Assembly (NCBI RefSeq): GCF_024346675.1
Contig: NZ_AP024850.1
Span: forward strand, 3,038,001 to 3,102,000
Direction: 5' to 3'
DNA: 64,000 nucleotides
From: Photobacterium sanguinicancri
GTDB taxonomy: Bacteria; Pseudomonadota; Gammaproteobacteria; Enterobacterales; Vibrionaceae
A model generated the notes under the pieces. It saw only the letters and a program-made list of their open reading frames with translations, was not told where the DNA came from and ran no database searches. A program made the translations under genes and the position numbers. Numbering within the stretch: the stretch's first letter is position 1; every line of letters starts with the position of its first letter. Of this stretch, positions 9,249-21,583 are shown one piece after another.

Positions 9249-9640
9249 AGCGAATCTCCCGATTGGCAAGAACTAAGTCACTAGCATGTACTAGTTACTC
9301 AGCTAACAGTAACGACCACCAGAATTAACCTAAAAGCTAACACGCCCTACTGCTAAACGGCATCGTTTATCACCTAAAAAAGGCGACAAAAAACGTCGAT
9401 AAGCCCGTAAGTCGTTTTTCAACTAACTGACAAATTCAACATGAGATATAAGGAAGAAAATCGAGGAATAGAGCGATTAGCATGTATCAATAAGAGTGAT
9501 ACTTGTAGACGTGTATTCCGAACCAGCGGTGGGTTCGGACAATAGGAGACCGACACCGTTAGCAGGTTTGATTTTCCACCTTCATACTCGGGGGATGGTC
9601 GGTATCGTTCATTAAAGTCTCCAAAGATGCCGCATTAGTG
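9249..9640 (-). promoter_or_regulatory. Structured leader of the mgtE-like gene, candidate Mg2+-responsive region
   Basis: Read on the minus strand, this roughly 370-base stretch contains in order: a GGAG ribosome binding site and 17-codon ORF (9559-9612); a segment GTCGGTCTCC (9545-9554) able to pair with the GGAG site and with ACCGAC inside the ORF; alternatively CGGTGTC (9551-9557) can pair with GATACCG in the ORF; a strong hairpin CCGAACC/GGTTCGG (9520-9540); a GTATCA/TGATAC hairpin near 9492-9511; and a short CGAC/GUCG stem followed by six T (9376-9398). Mutually exclusive pairings over a leader ORF are typical of translation-coupled control. It does not match the M-box consensus as I remember it. 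Function is inference. Confidence 0.55.
9559..9612 (-). CDS. Candidate MgtL-like leader peptide (17 residues)
   Basis: The ORF encodes MNDTDHPPSMKVENQTC. GGAG lies six bases before the ATG at 9612, which is an ideal spacing. Acidic residues directly before two prolines (D3, D5, P7, P8) recall enterobacterial MgtL, a leader peptide of similar length rich in Asp/Glu and Pro whose translation senses Mg2+ upstream of mgtA. It lies some 310 bases before an mgtE-type gene. There is no sequence identity to MgtL and translation is not proven; the inference rests on position, ribosome binding site, composition and surrounding structure. Confidence 0.45.
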   Translation of the reverse strand: MNDTDHPPSMKVENQTC

Positions 9641-9777
9641 CGACGCGGTAATTTTACGGAATTCACTCATGCGTGCAAGGTATTTAAGTTAATAATTTGC
9701 CACAAAATATTTCTTAAACCTGTCGCGACACGGCTAAGTAGAATAAAGCCCCGACTCCTAATATTATCTATGCAGAT

Positions 9778-9816
9778 CAAAAAAGCCCGCCAGTATAGGC
9801 GGGCCTGTTTTTTATA
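9778..9816 (-). terminator. carB terminator
   Basis: The stem GCCCGCC/GGCGGGC is followed on the minus strand by a T run (A run at 9778-9784 on plus). It lies 25 to 60 bases after the carB stop and separates carAB from the mgtE leader. Confidence 0.9.
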
Positions 9817-9841
9817 TGTTCACGCTAATGCGCTAGCATAA

Positions 9842-12800
9842 TTACGCGTTCTTGATACGCGCATGTAATTCTTGAACAGAGGTAACCTTGTTTCGGTCAT
9901 CTGCAGCCCAAGCCATACATGTTGCAAATGCTGCATTTAGCGTCGTGGTGTAGTTCACCTTCTCAGCCAATGCGCCACGGCGAAGTACTTTCGAATCTTC
10001 AATCGCTTGACGACCTTCAGCAGTGTTCACGATGTAGGTGTATTCATTGTTCTTGATACGGTCAAGAATATGTGGACGACCTTCGTGTACCTTATTCACT
10101 AGGCGAGGGTTAATACCCGCTTCACCCAAAATCACCGCAGTACCATGAGTTGCATCAAGTTCGTAACCTTGCTTGATTAGCTTAGAAGCTAGGTCAACAA
10201 CACGTTTCTTATCATTCTCACGAACTGATAATAATGCGCGACCACTTGCTTGCTTCTCTTTGCTACAGCCAAGTTCAGCTTTAGCAAACGCTTCTGCAAA
10301 CGTATCACCCACGCCCATCACCTCACCAGTTGAGCGCATCTCTGGGCCTAACAGTGGGTCAACACCTGGGAACTTGTTGAACGGTAGTACCACTTCTTTT
10401 ACCGAGTAGTACGGTGGAATAATCTCTTTGGTAAAGCCTTGAGACTCAAGAGACTGACCAGCCATTACACGTGCTGCAATTTTCGCTAGTGGTGCACCTG
10501 TTGCTTTAGATACAAATGGTACGGTACGTGCTGCGCGTGGGTTTACTTCGATAAGGTAAACGTCGTTATCCTTAACAGCAAACTGGGTATTCATTAAGCC
10601 ACGAACACCTAGTTCAAACGCTAACTTTTCAACTTGTTGACGCATTACATCTTGGATTTCAGGGCTTAGCGTATAAGCAGGCAGAGAACATGCTGAGTCA
10701 CCTGAGTGAACACCCGCTTGCTCAATGTGCTCCATGATGCCGCCAATAACAACGCGCTCACCATCGCAAATCGCATCTACATCCACTTCAACAGCGTCAT
10801 CTAGGAAGCGGTCAAGTAGAACTGGAGATTCATTTGATACGCTAACGGCTTCATTGAAGTAGCGACGTAAGTCTTGCTCATCGTATACGATTTCCATCGC
10901 ACGACCACCAAGAACATAAGAAGGACGAACAACCAATGGGAAGCCAATGTCTTTCGACTTTTCAATCGCTTGTTCCATTGTTGTTACTGTCGCATTCTCT
11001 GGCTGTAGAAGGCCAAGACGGTCAACAGCTGCTTGGAAACGCTCACGGTCTTCCGCACGGTCGATAGCATCAGGACTCGTACCAATAATTGGTACACCAG
11101 CCGCTTCAAGTGCGCGCGCTAACTTAAGTGGTGTTTGACCACCGTATTGAACGATAACACCTTTTGGCTTTTCAACGCGTGCGATAGCTAATACATCTTC
11201 CAGTGTCACTGGCTCGAAGTATAGGCGGTCAGACGTATCGTAATCTGTCGAAACTGTCTCAGGGTTACAGTTAACCATGATGGTTTCATAACCGTCTTCA
11301 CGAAGCGCAAGTGATGCGTGTACACAACAGTAATCAAATTCGATACCTTGGCCGATACGGTTTGGACCGCCACCTAGGATCATGATTTTATCTTTATCTG
11401 TCGGGTTGGCTTCACATTCGTCATCGTACGATGAGTACATGTAAGCCGTGTCAGACGAGAATTCCGCCGCACAGGTATCAACGCGCTTGTAAACAGGGTG
11501 AATATCATACTGGTCACGTAAACGGCGAATTTCGCTTTCCGCAACACCTAGCAGCTTAGCAAGACGCGCATCAGCAAAACCTTTACGTTTTAGCTGGCGA
11601 AGTACCGTTTCGTTCAAGCCTGCAAAACCGCCATCTTTAACCGCTTGTTCGGCTTTAACTAGGTCTTCGATTTGAACTAAGAACCAACGGTCAACGTTAG
11701 TTAGGTTGAAGACACCATCAACAGACATACCGGCACGGAATGCATCCGCGATGTACCAAATACGCTCAGCACCAGCATCTTTTAGTTCGTGACGAATTGT
11801 TGTCAGAGCGTCTGGCGCATCTAGGTCAACCATTTCGTCAAAGCCCATCGCGCCAACTTCTAGGCCGCGAAGTGCTTTCTGTAGCGATTCTTGTTGGTTA
11901 CGGCCGATAGCCATCACTTCACCAACCGACTTCATTTGCGTCGTTAGACGGTCATTTGCACCTGCAAATTTCTCGAAGTTAAAGCGAGGGATCTTCGTTA
12001 CTACGTAATCGATTGTTGGTTCAAATGAGGCTGGCGTTGCACCGCCAGTGATGTCATTCATTAGCTCGTCTAACGTAAAGCCAACCGCCAGTTTCGCTGC
12101 AATCTTAGCGATTGGGAAACCTGTTGCTTTAGATGCCAGTGCAGAAGAGCGAGAAACACGAGGGTTCATCTCGATGATAACCATACGGCCATCTTTAGGA
12201 TTGATACCAAACTGTACGTTTGAACCGCCCGTTTCAACACCGATTTCACGTAGTACTGCTAGCGATGCATTACGCATCAACTGGTATTCTTTGTCGGTCA
12301 GCGTTTGTGCTGGCGCAACAGTGATGGAGTCACCCGTATGGATCCCCATCGCATCGAAGTTTTCAATCGCACATACGATGATACAGTTGTCGTTTTTATC
12401 ACGAACCACTTCCATCTCGTATTCTTTCCAACCGATCAGTGACTCATCGATTAGTAATTCGTTAGTTGGCGACAAGTCCAAACCACGGCGACAGATTTCG
12501 TCAAATTCTTCTTTGTTATAAGCGATACCACCGCCCGTACCACCCATGGTGAACGAAGGACGAATGATACAAGGGAAGCCAACCATGTCTAAAACTTTGT
12601 AAGCTTCTTCCATTGTTTTCGCAGTATCAGCGGTTGGGCATTCAAGGCCGATAGACTTCATTGCTTTATCGAAGCGAGAACGGTCTTCTGCTTTATCAAT
12701 CGCATCAGCCGTTGCACCAATCATCTCTACGCCAAACTCAGCCAGTACGCCGTGTTTTTCCAAATCAAGCGCACAGTTCAGAGCGGTTTGACCACCCATC

Positions 12801-13066
12801 GTTGGTAGCACTGCATCTGGACGTTCTTTTTCAATAATCTTACGAACCACTTCCCAGTGAATAGGTTCGATGTAGGTTGCATCAGCCATGTCTGGGTCAG
12901 TCATGATTGTTGCAGGGTTCGAGTTAACAAGAATTACACGGTAGCCTTCTTCGCGAAGTGCTTTACACGCTTGTGCACCCGAGTAGTCAAATTCACACGC
13001 CTGACCGATAACAATCGGGCCAGCACCAAGAATCAGAATACTTTTAATATCATTACGTTTTGGCAT
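9842..13066 (-). CDS. carB: Carbamoyl-phosphate synthase large subunit
   Basis: CarB makes carbamoyl phosphate from bicarbonate, two ATP and ammonia channelled from CarA, feeding both pyrimidine and arginine synthesis. The 1074-residue length equals the E. coli enzyme. The duplicated ATP-grasp halves are visible: the first begins with [19 protein letters not shown] near residue 14, the second with [20 protein letters not shown] near 560. The C-terminal allosteric domain (about 935-1074), which binds UMP, IMP and ornithine in E. coli, is present. It follows carA by 17 bases in one operon. Confidence 0.98.
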   Translation of the reverse strand: MPKRNDIKSILILGAGPIVIGQACEFDYSGAQACKALREEGYRVILVNSNPATIMTDPDMADATYIEPIHWEVVRKIIEKERPDAVLPTMGGQTALNCALDLEKHGVLAEFGVEMIGATADAIDKAEDRSRFDKAMKSIGLECPTADTAKTMEEAYKVLDMVGFPCIIRPSFTMGGTGGGIAYNKEEFDEICRRGLDLSPTNELLIDESLIGWKEYEMEVVRDKNDNCIIVCAIENFDAMGIHTGDSITVAPAQTLTDKEYQLMRNASLAVLREIGVETGGSNVQFGINPKDGRMVIIEMNPRVSRSSALASKATGFPIAKIAAKLAVGFTLDELMNDITGGATPASFEPTIDYVVTKIPRFNFEKFAGANDRLTTQMKSVGEVMAIGRNQQESLQKALRGLEVGAMGFDEMVDLDAPDALTTIRHELKDAGAERIWYIADAFRAGMSVDGVFNLTNVDRWFLVQIEDLVKAEQAVKDGGFAGLNETVLRQLKRKGFADARLAKLLGVAESEIRRLRDQYDIHPVYKRVDTCAAEFSSDTAYMYSSYDDECEANPTDKDKIMILGGGPNRIGQGIEFDYCCVHASLALREDGYETIMVNCNPETVSTDYDTSDRLYFEPVTLEDVLAIARVEKPKGVIVQYGGQTPLKLARALEAAGVPIIGTSPDAIDRAEDRERFQAAVDRLGLLQPENATVTTMEQAIEKSKDIGFPLVVRPSYVLGGRAMEIVYDEQDLRRYFNEAVSVSNESPVLLDRFLDDAVEVDVDAICDGERVVIGGIMEHIEQAGVHSGDSACSLPAYTLSPEIQDVMRQQVEKLAFELGVRGLMNTQFAVKDNDVYLIEVNPRAARTVPFVSKATGAPLAKIAARVMAGQSLESQGFTKEIIPPYYSVKEVVLPFNKFPGVDPLLGPEMRSTGEVMGVGDTFAEAFAKAELGCSKEKQASGRALLSVRENDKKRVVDLASKLIKQGYELDATHGTAVILGEAGINPRLVNKVHEGRPHILDRIKNNEYTYIVNTAEGRQAIEDSKVLRRGALAEKVNYTTTLNAAFATCMAWAADDRNKVTSVQELHARIKNA

Positions 13067-13083
13067 CTTTTACTACTCCGGAC

Positions 13084-14223
13084 TTAGGCGCTGTGCTTTT
13101 TTAGCAATTCGATAAAGTGGTCAAACAAGGGTGCTGCATCGTGTGGGCCAGGGCTTGCTTCAGGGTGACCTTGGAAGCTAAATGCCGGCTTGTCTGTGCG
13201 ATGAATACCTTGAAGTGAGCCATCAAACAATGATTTATGTGTTGCTCGTAGATGCTCAGGCAAACTTACCTCATCCACTGCAAAACCGTGGTTCTGAGCA
13301 GTTATCATGACTACATCACGGTCTAGGTCTTTCACTGGGTGGTTTGCACCGTGATGACCAAATTTCATTTTCACTGTTTGTGCGCCACTTGCCAGAGCAA
13401 GGATTTGGTGACCAAGACAAATACCAAATATTGGTAGGCCTTTTTCAAGGAAAGTCTTGGTTGCTTCAATTGCGTAAGTACATGGTTCTGGGTCACCAGG
13501 GCCGTTCGATAAGAACACGCCATCTGGGTTCAGGGCCAACACCTCTTCTGCCGAAGTTTGTGCAGGAACAACGGTTAAGCGACAACCGCGGTCAACAAGC
13601 ATGCGTAAGATGTTACGTTTTGCGCCGAAGTCGTAAGCAACTACGTGGTATGGCAATTCACTGTCGTCTTTCGCTTCAGGTAAACCGCCTAGCAACGTCC
13701 AAGAACCTTGCTTCCACGAGTATGCTTCAGACGTAGTGACTTCTTTTGCCAAATCCATGCCTTTCAGACCCGGGAACTCTTTTGCTTTTACCAGTGCTAA
13801 CGCTTCATCAAGGTTAGTACCTGCAATCACACAACCGTTTTGCGCGCCTTTTTCACGCAGAATACGCGTCAGCTTACGGGTATCAATATCTGCGATACCA
13901 ACAATGTTTTGTGATTTTAAGTAATCAGAAAGGGTTTGTTCACTGCGGAAGTTTGAAGCAATAAGAGGGAGGTCACGAATTATCAAGCCTTGCGCATGGA
14001 TTGCTGTGGATTCTTCGTCTTCGGAATTGATTCCGGTGTTGCCAATATGAGGGTAAGTAAGAGTAACTATCTGTTGTGAATAAGAAGGGTCAGTGAGAAT
14101 TTCTTGATACCCCGTCATCGAGGTATTGAAAACGACTTCACCAACGGCCGAACCATCTGCCCCAATGGACACGCCGCGGAACACTGTCCCATCTTCAAGG
14201 ACTAACAGCGCAGATTTGCTCAA
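13084..14223 (-). CDS. carA: Carbamoyl-phosphate synthase small (glutaminase) subunit
   Basis: CarA hydrolyses glutamine and passes ammonia to CarB. The class I amidotransferase triad is visible: Cys in GICLGHQ near residue 268 and His/Glu in [13 protein letters not shown] near 350. The start is taken as TTG at 14223 (protein begins [12 protein letters not shown], 379 residues), because GGAGG lies exactly five bases before it; a further TTG at 14235 lies upstream of that site and has none. No ATG is available at this position. The gene follows a 500-base control region after dapB. Confidence 0.97.
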   Translation of the reverse strand: MSKSALLVLEDGTVFRGVSIGADGSAVGEVVFNTSMTGYQEILTDPSYSQQIVTLTYPHIGNTGINSEDEESTAIHAQGLIIRDLPLIASNFRSEQTLSDYLKSQNIVGIADIDTRKLTRILREKGAQNGCVIAGTNLDEALALVKAKEFPGLKGMDLAKEVTTSEAYSWKQGSWTLLGGLPEAKDDSELPYHVVAYDFGAKRNILRMLVDRGCRLTVVPAQTSAEEVLALNPDGVFLSNGPGDPEPCTYAIEATKTFLEKGLPIFGICLGHQILALASGAQTVKMKFGHHGANHPVKDLDRDVVMITAQNHGFAVDEVSLPEHLRATHKSLFDGSLQGIHRTDKPAFSFQGHPEASPGPHDAAPLFDHFIELLKKHSA

Positions 14224-14332
14224 GACAACCTCCAAAAAATATAAAAATGCAATTAAAACAGATAAATTTGCAACTACCCATTCAATACATTGCCAAGAAT
14301 TGCCGAAAGCCGATTTTTGACAAATTCCGCGT

Positions 14333-14361
14333 AGTCTATAGAGCGCTTATTTTTCTGTCAA
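14333..14361 (-). promoter_or_regulatory. Candidate sigma-70 promoter of carAB
   Basis: On the minus strand a perfect TTGACA (14356-14361) is separated by 17 bases from TAGACT (14333-14338), about 110 bases before the carA start. Confidence 0.65.
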
Positions 14362-14728
14362 TAACAGCCTTAAAATAACTACTAAATATATCAATTTAAG
14401 GCACAAAAATGAGCGAAACAACTAAAACACAATGATAAGTCGGTTATTTGTCACATGAAAGTTGTGGCCGATCTCATTTTATCGTTTGCCAAAATGTAAC
14501 CAGAGATTAATACAAACAAAGACAGAGGCAAACGATTATAAACACAAAGAATAGATGTTGTTTTAGGGCTTTAGCAGCAAAAACCCAATAAAACGAACTT
14601 TAATTAATACAAAGAAGGCAATTTAGCAAAGATAAGAAGTAGATGACAAAAGTTGAAGGCTGGGGCGAGCTTTGATGGGAATTTATGCACCAACGAAACA
14701 TTGATGCATAAACTGAATTTATGATAAT
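14362..14728. other. Non-coding region upstream of carAB
   Basis: No gene is seen. The stretch is AT-rich. Next to the dapB stop an inverted repeat TTTATGCA/TGCATAAA (14682-14712) with a 15-base loop is visible, possibly the end of the dapB transcript. I looked for ArgR boxes (TGAAT-type half sites) and found only isolated halves. Confidence 0.4.
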
Positions 14729-15595
<867 letters not shown>

Positions 15596-15694
15596 TTACA
15601 GCAACTCTCGTTATTAGGAGCAATTTATTTACTGTTAATTAGAATGTGCGCATAATCAACTAATGTTATATTTGAAAAAACAGGATGTTAAATC

Positions 15695-16846
15695 ATGAAA
15701 TGGATTTTAAAGCGCAGCACAGCGTGCGCCGCTATTTTGCTATCCATCGGCTTACTCAGTGGATGTGAAGAAGCGGCACAACAACAAGTCGCTCCACCGC
15801 CTCCTTCCGTTATTGTCGAAACCATCACCAAGCAACAAATTAACCCTTCAACTCAATTTAGTGGCCGCATTGAAGCGGTGGAAGATGTTTCCTTGCAGGC
15901 GCGTGTCGAAGGCTACCTAATGGCACGTCCATTTCATGAAGGGGACTATGTTAAGAAAGGCACTTTACTGTTTGAATTAGATCCAAAACCTTTTGCAGCC
16001 GAAGTTCGCCAAAAAGAAGCAGCACTAAAACAAGCTAGAGCTAAATATGAAGTCTCACTGATCAACTACAAACGCGGTAAAAAACTACTTCCGAAAGGCA
16101 GTATTAGTGCAGTTGATTTTGATGAAATAACCACGTCAAAAATTACAGCAGAAGCCTCTGTTGCTCAAGCAGAAGCAGCGCTTGATGCCGCAAAATTGAA
16201 TCAAGGCTACACCCAAATTCTAGCGCCGATTGATGGTCGTATTGGTGCATCCAATGTCTCGATTGGCGATTTAATTAATCCATCAACAGGTGAGCTTACT
16301 ACACTGGTGCAACAAGAGCCGATGCACGTTATTTTTAATGCCAGTGAAACCCAAATCCTCGATGCTTACGAACTTAGAAAATCAGGCCAAGTACCGGCAT
16401 TAAATGAACTCTCTCTCAATTTAGAGCTCTCCAATAAGAGTATGTATGACCAGCAAGGCAAAATAGATTTTATTGATAACCGTATTGATCCAACAACAGG
16501 GACGGTACAAATCAGAGCCAGCTTCCCTAACCCCGACCACGTTCTTCAGCCTGGTCAATTTGGCAATATCATCATCGCTTCATCCGATCCGATTGAAGCA
16601 CTATTAATTCCTCAGGTTGCCGTACAGGAAGACCAAAAAGGCCGCTTTGCTATGGTGGTGAACAACGAGAATATTGTTGAGCGTCGAGATTTAGAAGTGC
16701 ATACGCGCCAAGGCATTTATTGGATTATCGATGCAGGTCTAATGCCTAATGAACGTGTGATCATTCAAGGATTACAGCGTGTTCGTGTAGGAGCAGAAGT
16801 GAAACCGCAAGTACAGCAAATCAAACCATTTGCCGATCAGCAGTAA
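15695..16846 (+). CDS. RND efflux pump periplasmic adaptor lipoprotein (AcrA/MexA family)
   Basis: This 383-residue membrane fusion protein links an RND pump to an outer-membrane channel. It has a lipoprotein signal with lipobox LLSGC (Cys about residue 24), a proline-rich linker, the barrel-sandwich half motif ARVEGYLMARPFHEGDYVKKG near 68-88, an alpha-hairpin with Ala/Lys-rich coiled coil (about 100-170), the second half APIDGRIGASNVSIGDLI near 183, and beta-barrel and membrane-proximal domains. It overlaps nothing and is followed after 12 bases by its pump gene with an AAAGGAG ribosome binding site. No outer-membrane factor gene is adjacent, so a TolC encoded elsewhere is likely. Substrates cannot be inferred. 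Confidence 0.93.
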   Translation: MKWILKRSTACAAILLSIGLLSGCEEAAQQQVAPPPPSVIVETITKQQINPSTQFSGRIEAVEDVSLQARVEGYLMARPFHEGDYVKKGTLLFELDPKPFAAEVRQKEAALKQARAKYEVSLINYKRGKKLLPKGSISAVDFDEITTSKITAEASVAQAEAALDAAKLNQGYTQILAPIDGRIGASNVSIGDLINPSTGELTTLVQQEPMHVIFNASETQILDAYELRKSGQVPALNELSLNLELSNKSMYDQQGKIDFIDNRIDPTTGTVQIRASFPNPDHVLQPGQFGNIIIASSDPIEALLIPQVAVQEDQKGRFAMVVNNENIVERRDLEVHTRQGIYWIIDAGLMPNERVIIQGLQRVRVGAEVKPQVQQIKPFADQQ

Positions 16847-16858
16847 AGGAGATCACCC

Positions 16859-19800
16859 ATGATCAGTCGCTTTTTTGTTTATCGGCCCAAGTTCGCATTT
16901 GTCATTGCTATTGTATTAACACTTTGCGGCTTGCTTGCCATTCCTGTTTTGCCCGTAGCAGAATTTCCAGAAGTCGCACCACCCAGTATCAGTGTTAGTA
17001 CCAGTTACCCTGGCGCAAACGCAGAAGTCGTTAAAGCCACCGTTGCTCAGGTCGTCGAAAGTGAGGTCAACGGGGTCGAAAACATGATTTACATGTCTTC
17101 GAAATCATCGAATGACGGTAGTTATAACCTGACGGTCACTTTTGCTGTTGGTACCAATGCCGATGACGCCCAAGTCCAAGTACAAAACAGGGTCCAAAAA
17201 GCCACCTCACGCTTACCCGAAGAGGTTAAACGCGAAGGTATAGCAGTAGAAAAGCAATCTTCCAGCATTTTGATGGTCGTAAACCTATTTTCACCGAAAG
17301 ATACTTACGATGCGCTGTACATTACCAACTATGCCAGCTTAAACCTAAAAGATGAGCTAGCGCGGGTTCCAGGTGTCAGTAAAGTTAACATCATAGGCTC
17401 ACTGGATTACGCCATGCGTATCTGGCTTGATCCCGACAAAATGGCGCCGCTAGGCGTTACCCCACAAGATGTACTGGCGGCTATCAAAGAACAAAACATC
17501 CAAGTTGCTGCTGGGCGTATTGGGGCCTCACCAACACCACCCGATCAACAATTCCAATACACTCTACAAACTCAAGGTCGATTAGTTGATGCCGCTGAGT
17601 TTAAAAATATCATTATTAGAGCAACTCAAGATGGTCGTAAATTACGGGTAAAAGATGTTGCTCGGGTTGAACTGGGCTCACAAACCTACGATGCTCAAGG
17701 TAAACTAAACGGTCAACCCTCAGCCATCATCACCATCTATCAGTCACCAGACGCTAACGCACTTGAAGTCGCGCAAGGTGTTCGTGACACAATGGAGAGA
17801 CTCGAATCCGGTTTCCCTGAAGATCTCGAGCAAAAAGTACTTTACGACACCACAGAATTTGTTGAAACGTCGATCAATGAAGTGGTACAGACCCTCTTTA
17901 TCTCTGTGGTTCTCGTTGTTCTCGTCGTCTTCATTTTCTTGCAAGATTTCCGTTCAACCTTGATACCAGCAATTGCGATACCCGTTTCGTTAGTGGGTAC
18001 TTTTGTATTCTTGCTGATTTTCGGTATGACTATCAATACCGTATCGCTGTTCGCATTGATTCTGGCTATCGGGATCGTGGTCGATGATGCCATCGTGGTG
18101 ATCGAAAACGTCACGCGTTTGATGGAAGACGAAGGATTAAGCCCTCGCGATGCCACCCTAAAAGCCATGGAAGAAGTCACTGGGCCAATTATTGCTACCA
18201 CCTTGGTTCTATTGGCAGTATTTGCCCCCACTGCGGTAATGCCCGGCATAACGGGGCAAATGTATGCTCAGTTCTCGATCACTATCTGTATCTCGGTACT
18301 GATTTCATCGATTAATGCCCTCACCCTTTCTCCTGCATTGTGTGCCTCTTTACTGAAGCCCCCCAAGAAACATGAAAAAGGCTTCCATGCCGCTTTCAAC
18401 CGTATTTTTAACAAGATAACAGAACGCTATACCAAGGTCGTCGCGACCATGATCCATCGTGTAATTATTGTCAGTGTCTTGTTTGTTGTCATGCTCGCAG
18501 GTACTGGGTTACTCGCTAAAGTGCTGCCAAGTGGCTTTATTCCAGATGAAGATAAAAAATCTTTCATGGTCGATGTGTCGCTACCCGACGGTTCCTCTTT
18601 AAATCGAACCGAACAGGTGATGGCCGAGTTGGTCGATATAACACGTAACGAGCAAGGCGTTGCTAACGTGATACACGCCAGTGGTTTTAGTATCTTATCT
18701 GGATCATTAAAATCAAATGGTGGCCTATTGATTGTGAGTTTGGATTCATGGGAAGAACGAAGCGATCCCAAGTTACATCAAAACCAAATCATTGCCCGTC
18801 TTCAGCAAAAATATAACCAACTGCCAGAAGGGGTTGCACAAGCGTTCGCACTACCACCACTACCCGGTGTCGGTAGCGTGGCAGGGGTCGAGTTTGTACT
18901 GCAAGACAACCGAGGACGATCAGCACAAGAGCTAGCCTCTGTCATGCGCGGCTTTATTATCAAAGCCAATGAGCAACCTGAAATCGCCTTTGCCTTTAGT
19001 AACTTCACCGCGGAAGTACCACAAATATTCGCTGATATTGACCGTGAAAAAGCCAAGGTATTGGGCGTACCTCTGGACGAAATTTTCTTCACCCTCCAAA
19101 CACAGTTAGGCGGGATGTACGTTAATGACTTCACCAAGTTTGGTAAAAACTTCCGTGTCATGATGCAGGCAGAAACTGAATATCGTTCCGATGAAGCCGG
19201 TATTCAACATTTCTACGTGCGCGGTAATGGTGGGCAAATGGTGCCGCTCAGTACCCTTGTCAGTACCCGTCCATCACTCGGGCCTGATGTTGTCGATCGT
19301 TACAATCTTTATAATTCAGCGACCATCAATGCGATTCCCGTTCCAGGGTTTAGTTCTGGTGAAGCAGTGACCGCGATGGAACGTGCGGCAACAAGTTTAC
19401 CCGAAGGCTATAGCTTCTCGTGGACAGGGATGACCTACCAAGAAATCAAAGCGGGTAACTTGGCACCACTGATCTTCTCTCTGGCACTCGTCTTTACCTA
19501 TCTTTTCTTGGTCGCACAATACGAGAGCTGGACAGTACCACTTGGGGTTATCTTCTCTGTGCCAATTGCAATTTTAGGGGCTTTACTGTTTGTCTGGGTC
19601 ATAGGTAGTGACGTTAACCTCTACACCCAGATAGGCTTAGTATTGCTGATAGGTCTTGCCAGTAAGAATGCTATTTTGATCATTGAATTTGCCAAAATGC
19701 AGCGTGAAGAAGAAGGGTTATCAATCCGTGATTCCGCTGTGACAGCAGCAAAAATGCGTTTCCGTGCGGTATTAATGACAGGCTTCTCATTTGTACTGGG

Positions 19801-19993
19801 CGTAATGCCACTGGTTGTCGCCAGCGGTGCGGGTGCAGGTAGCCGACGCGCTTTGGGCAATGCGGTATTTGGCGGTATGACTTTGGCGGTTGTCGTCGGA
19901 ACGATTCTAACGCCAGTACTGTACTTTGCGATTCAATCAATACGTGAAAAAGTTAAAAAGGTCGACATGGGGGGAATTGCGAAGCAGAACTAG
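16859..19993 (+). CDS. RND multidrug efflux transporter (AcrB/HAE1 family)
   Basis: This 1044-residue inner-membrane proton antiporter exports hydrophobic compounds. It starts with the family sequence [21 protein letters not shown], has 12 predicted transmembrane segments in the two-by-six arrangement and two large periplasmic loops. The proton relay is intact: two aspartates in [14 protein letters not shown] (about residue 407) and the lysine in [14 protein letters not shown] (about 940). It belongs to the HAE1 group with multidrug pumps rather than heavy-metal pumps, judged from the N terminus and loop sequences. It is the second gene of a two-gene operon. Confidence 0.95.
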   Translation: MISRFFVYRPKFAFVIAIVLTLCGLLAIPVLPVAEFPEVAPPSISVSTSYPGANAEVVKATVAQVVESEVNGVENMIYMSSKSSNDGSYNLTVTFAVGTNADDAQVQVQNRVQKATSRLPEEVKREGIAVEKQSSSILMVVNLFSPKDTYDALYITNYASLNLKDELARVPGVSKVNIIGSLDYAMRIWLDPDKMAPLGVTPQDVLAAIKEQNIQVAAGRIGASPTPPDQQFQYTLQTQGRLVDAAEFKNIIIRATQDGRKLRVKDVARVELGSQTYDAQGKLNGQPSAIITIYQSPDANALEVAQGVRDTMERLESGFPEDLEQKVLYDTTEFVETSINEVVQTLFISVVLVVLVVFIFLQDFRSTLIPAIAIPVSLVGTFVFLLIFGMTINTVSLFALILAIGIVVDDAIVVIENVTRLMEDEGLSPRDATLKAMEEVTGPIIATTLVLLAVFAPTAVMPGITGQMYAQFSITICISVLISSINALTLSPALCASLLKPPKKHEKGFHAAFNRIFNKITERYTKVVATMIHRVIIVSVLFVVMLAGTGLLAKVLPSGFIPDEDKKSFMVDVSLPDGSSLNRTEQVMAELVDITRNEQGVANVIHASGFSILSGSLKSNGGLLIVSLDSWEERSDPKLHQNQIIARLQQKYNQLPEGVAQAFALPPLPGVGSVAGVEFVLQDNRGRSAQELASVMRGFIIKANEQPEIAFAFSNFTAEVPQIFADIDREKAKVLGVPLDEIFFTLQTQLGGMYVNDFTKFGKNFRVMMQAETEYRSDEAGIQHFYVRGNGGQMVPLSTLVSTRPSLGPDVVDRYNLYNSATINAIPVPGFSSGEAVTAMERAATSLPEGYSFSWTGMTYQEIKAGNLAPLIFSLALVFTYLFLVAQYESWTVPLGVIFSVPIAILGALLFVWVIGSDVNLYTQIGLVLLIGLASKNAILIIEFAKMQREEEGLSIRDSAVTAAKMRFRAVLMTGFSFVLGVMPLVVASGAGAGSRRALGNAVFGGMTLAVVVGTILTPVLYFAIQSIREKVKKVDMGGIAKQN

Positions 19994-20021
19994 CGTCTGT
20001 TCTCATAACCATCACGATCAA

Positions 20022-20054
20022 AAAGCCCGAGCCATATTGAATGACTCGGGCTTT
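20022..20054. terminator. Terminator between the RND operon and ispH
   Basis: The stem AAAGCCCGAG/CTCGGGCTTT with a 13-base loop has AT-rich flanks on both sides and lies between convergent genes. Confidence 0.85.
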
Positions 20055-20087
20055 CCTTTATTCATCACTTAGCTAGCAAGCATGCGA

Positions 20088-21035
20088 TTAATCAGTAATG
20101 TTTTTAACTTGCAGCTCACGCGGCACTTCAAAGAACATATTTTCTTCACGGCCAGAAAGCTCTTCAACCGTTGCTTGCGTCAATTCTTGGATACGCGCAA
20201 TGATTTGATTAACTAGCTCTTCCGGTGCCGAAGCACCCGCGGTGACACCCACCTTAGCTTGTCCGTTAAACCACGATGGATTTATGTCTTCAGGGCAATC
20301 GGTCAAATAACCCGGTGTACCTAGCTTTTCAGCGAGTTCACGTAAACGATTTGAGTTCGATGAGTTCTTCGACCCCACAACGATCATGATATCGACAGTC
20401 TCTGCCATTTCACGTACGGCATCTTGACGGTTTTGGGTCGCGTAACAAATATCATCTTTACGTGGACCTTGGATCTCAGGAAACACCTCTCGCAATTTTT
20501 CAATCACGTCCGCCGTTTCATCCACGGATAAGGTTGTTTGACTCACGTAATGTAAGTGGCTTGGGTCTTTTACCTGCATCTTGTCGACATCTTCTGGTTT
20601 CTCAACCAAATACATGCCGCCGGTATCACTAGCGTACTGCCCCATGGTACCTTCAACCTCAGGGTGGCCCGCATGGCCAATCAACACCACTTCCATATTA
20701 CGACGACTGGCACGTGCAACTTCCATATGTACTTTCGTTACCAGCGGACAAGTTGCATCAAACACCGTGAGTTGACGCGCTTTCGCTTCAGTTCGTACTG
20801 CTTGCGACACACCATGCGCCGAAAAGATCACGATACTGTCATCAGGCACTTCATGCAGTTCTTCAACAAAAACGGCACCACGCTGTTTCAACCCTTCCAC
20901 AACAAAGCGGTTATGTACCACTTCATGGCGAACATAAATCGGTGGTTGATACATTTCAAGCGCGCGCTCAACAATGCTGATTGCTCGATCAACACCGGCA
21001 CAAAAGCCACGTGGATTTGCTAGTAAGATATTCAT
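20088..21035 (-). CDS. ispH: 4-hydroxy-3-methylbut-2-enyl diphosphate reductase
   Basis: IspH is the last enzyme of the MEP isoprenoid pathway and uses a [4Fe-4S] cluster to make IPP and DMAPP. The three cluster cysteines are visible in NPRGFCAGV (residue 12), DATCPLVTK (about 96) and [11 protein letters not shown] (about 197); EGTMGQY and SSNSNRL motifs are also present. The 315-residue length is standard. It starts 12 bases after the fkpB stop, so it is the end of the ileS-lspA-fkpB-ispH operon. Confidence 0.97.
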   Translation of the reverse strand: MNILLANPRGFCAGVDRAISIVERALEMYQPPIYVRHEVVHNRFVVEGLKQRGAVFVEELHEVPDDSIVIFSAHGVSQAVRTEAKARQLTVFDATCPLVTKVHMEVARASRRNMEVVLIGHAGHPEVEGTMGQYASDTGGMYLVEKPEDVDKMQVKDPSHLHYVSQTTLSVDETADVIEKLREVFPEIQGPRKDDICYATQNRQDAVREMAETVDIMIVVGSKNSSNSNRLRELAEKLGTPGYLTDCPEDINPSWFNGQAKVGVTAGASAPEELVNQIIARIQELTQATVEELSGREENMFFEVPRELQVKNITD

Positions 21036-21047
21036 TGCTAACAGCTC

Positions 21048-21482
21048 TTAGTTTTCTATTGTCACGACTTCCACATCAAAAGTGACGCGCTGCCCCGCAA
21101 GCGGGTGATTAAAGTCGACGGTTACCGAGTCACCAACAATTTGGGTGATCACGCCTGGGATATCTTGGCCATCAGGCCCTGCAAACGCAACGATAGTGCC
21201 CACTTCAGCTGGTACATCTGCACCGAACTTACTTAATTCTATATGATGGATGTTATCTGGATCTGATTGACCAAAAGCATCTTCTGGTGCTAGTTCAAAA
21301 CTGTTGGTCTGTCCTTGCTGTAACCCTAACAGACATTTTTCAAAATTATCCGTTAAGCTACCATCACCCATTCTAAATTTAGCTGGCTTTCCCATTGCTT
21401 GGGTTGAGTCTGCTACTGAGCCATCTGAAAGTTTAATCGAAAAGTGCATCAGCACTTCGCTGTTTTCCTTGATTACCGACAT
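21048..21482 (-). CDS. fkpB: FKBP-type peptidyl-prolyl isomerase FkpB (SlpA)
   Basis: This 144-residue cytosolic prolyl isomerase belongs to the SlyD-like FKBP group with an inserted flap domain. Visible family segments are VLMHFSIKLSDGSVADST at the N terminus and DSVTVDFNHPLAGQRVTFDVEV at the C terminus. It lacks the metal-binding His-rich tail of SlyD. The start at 21482 (MSVIKENSEV) has AGGA upstream and matches family length; an in-frame start at 21515 is less likely. It lies between lspA and ispH. Confidence 0.93.
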   Translation of the reverse strand: MSVIKENSEVLMHFSIKLSDGSVADSTQAMGKPAKFRMGDGSLTDNFEKCLLGLQQGQTNSFELAPEDAFGQSDPDNIHHIELSKFGADVPAEVGTIVAFAGPDGQDIPGVITQIVGDSVTVDFNHPLAGQRVTFDVEVVTIEN

Positions 21483-21583
21483 ACGTAGGGTCCTTTTCGT
21501 GTACCTAAACGGCACTTATCCGAATTGGTATTAATTATTTGATGATTGCTGATAAACAATTTTCTACCCCCCTTTTACAACAA

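Noticed and set aside
9270..9640. M-box (ykoK) Mg2+ riboswitch upstream of the mgtE-like gene
   Set aside because: The hairpins and conserved bases do not fit the M-box consensus as I remember it; the leader ORF with alternative pairing explains the layout better.
14362..14728. ArgR boxes or a leader peptide in front of carAB
   Set aside because: Only isolated TGAAT-like halves were seen and no leader ORF with a ribosome binding site; arginine/pyrimidine control is likely but cannot be placed.
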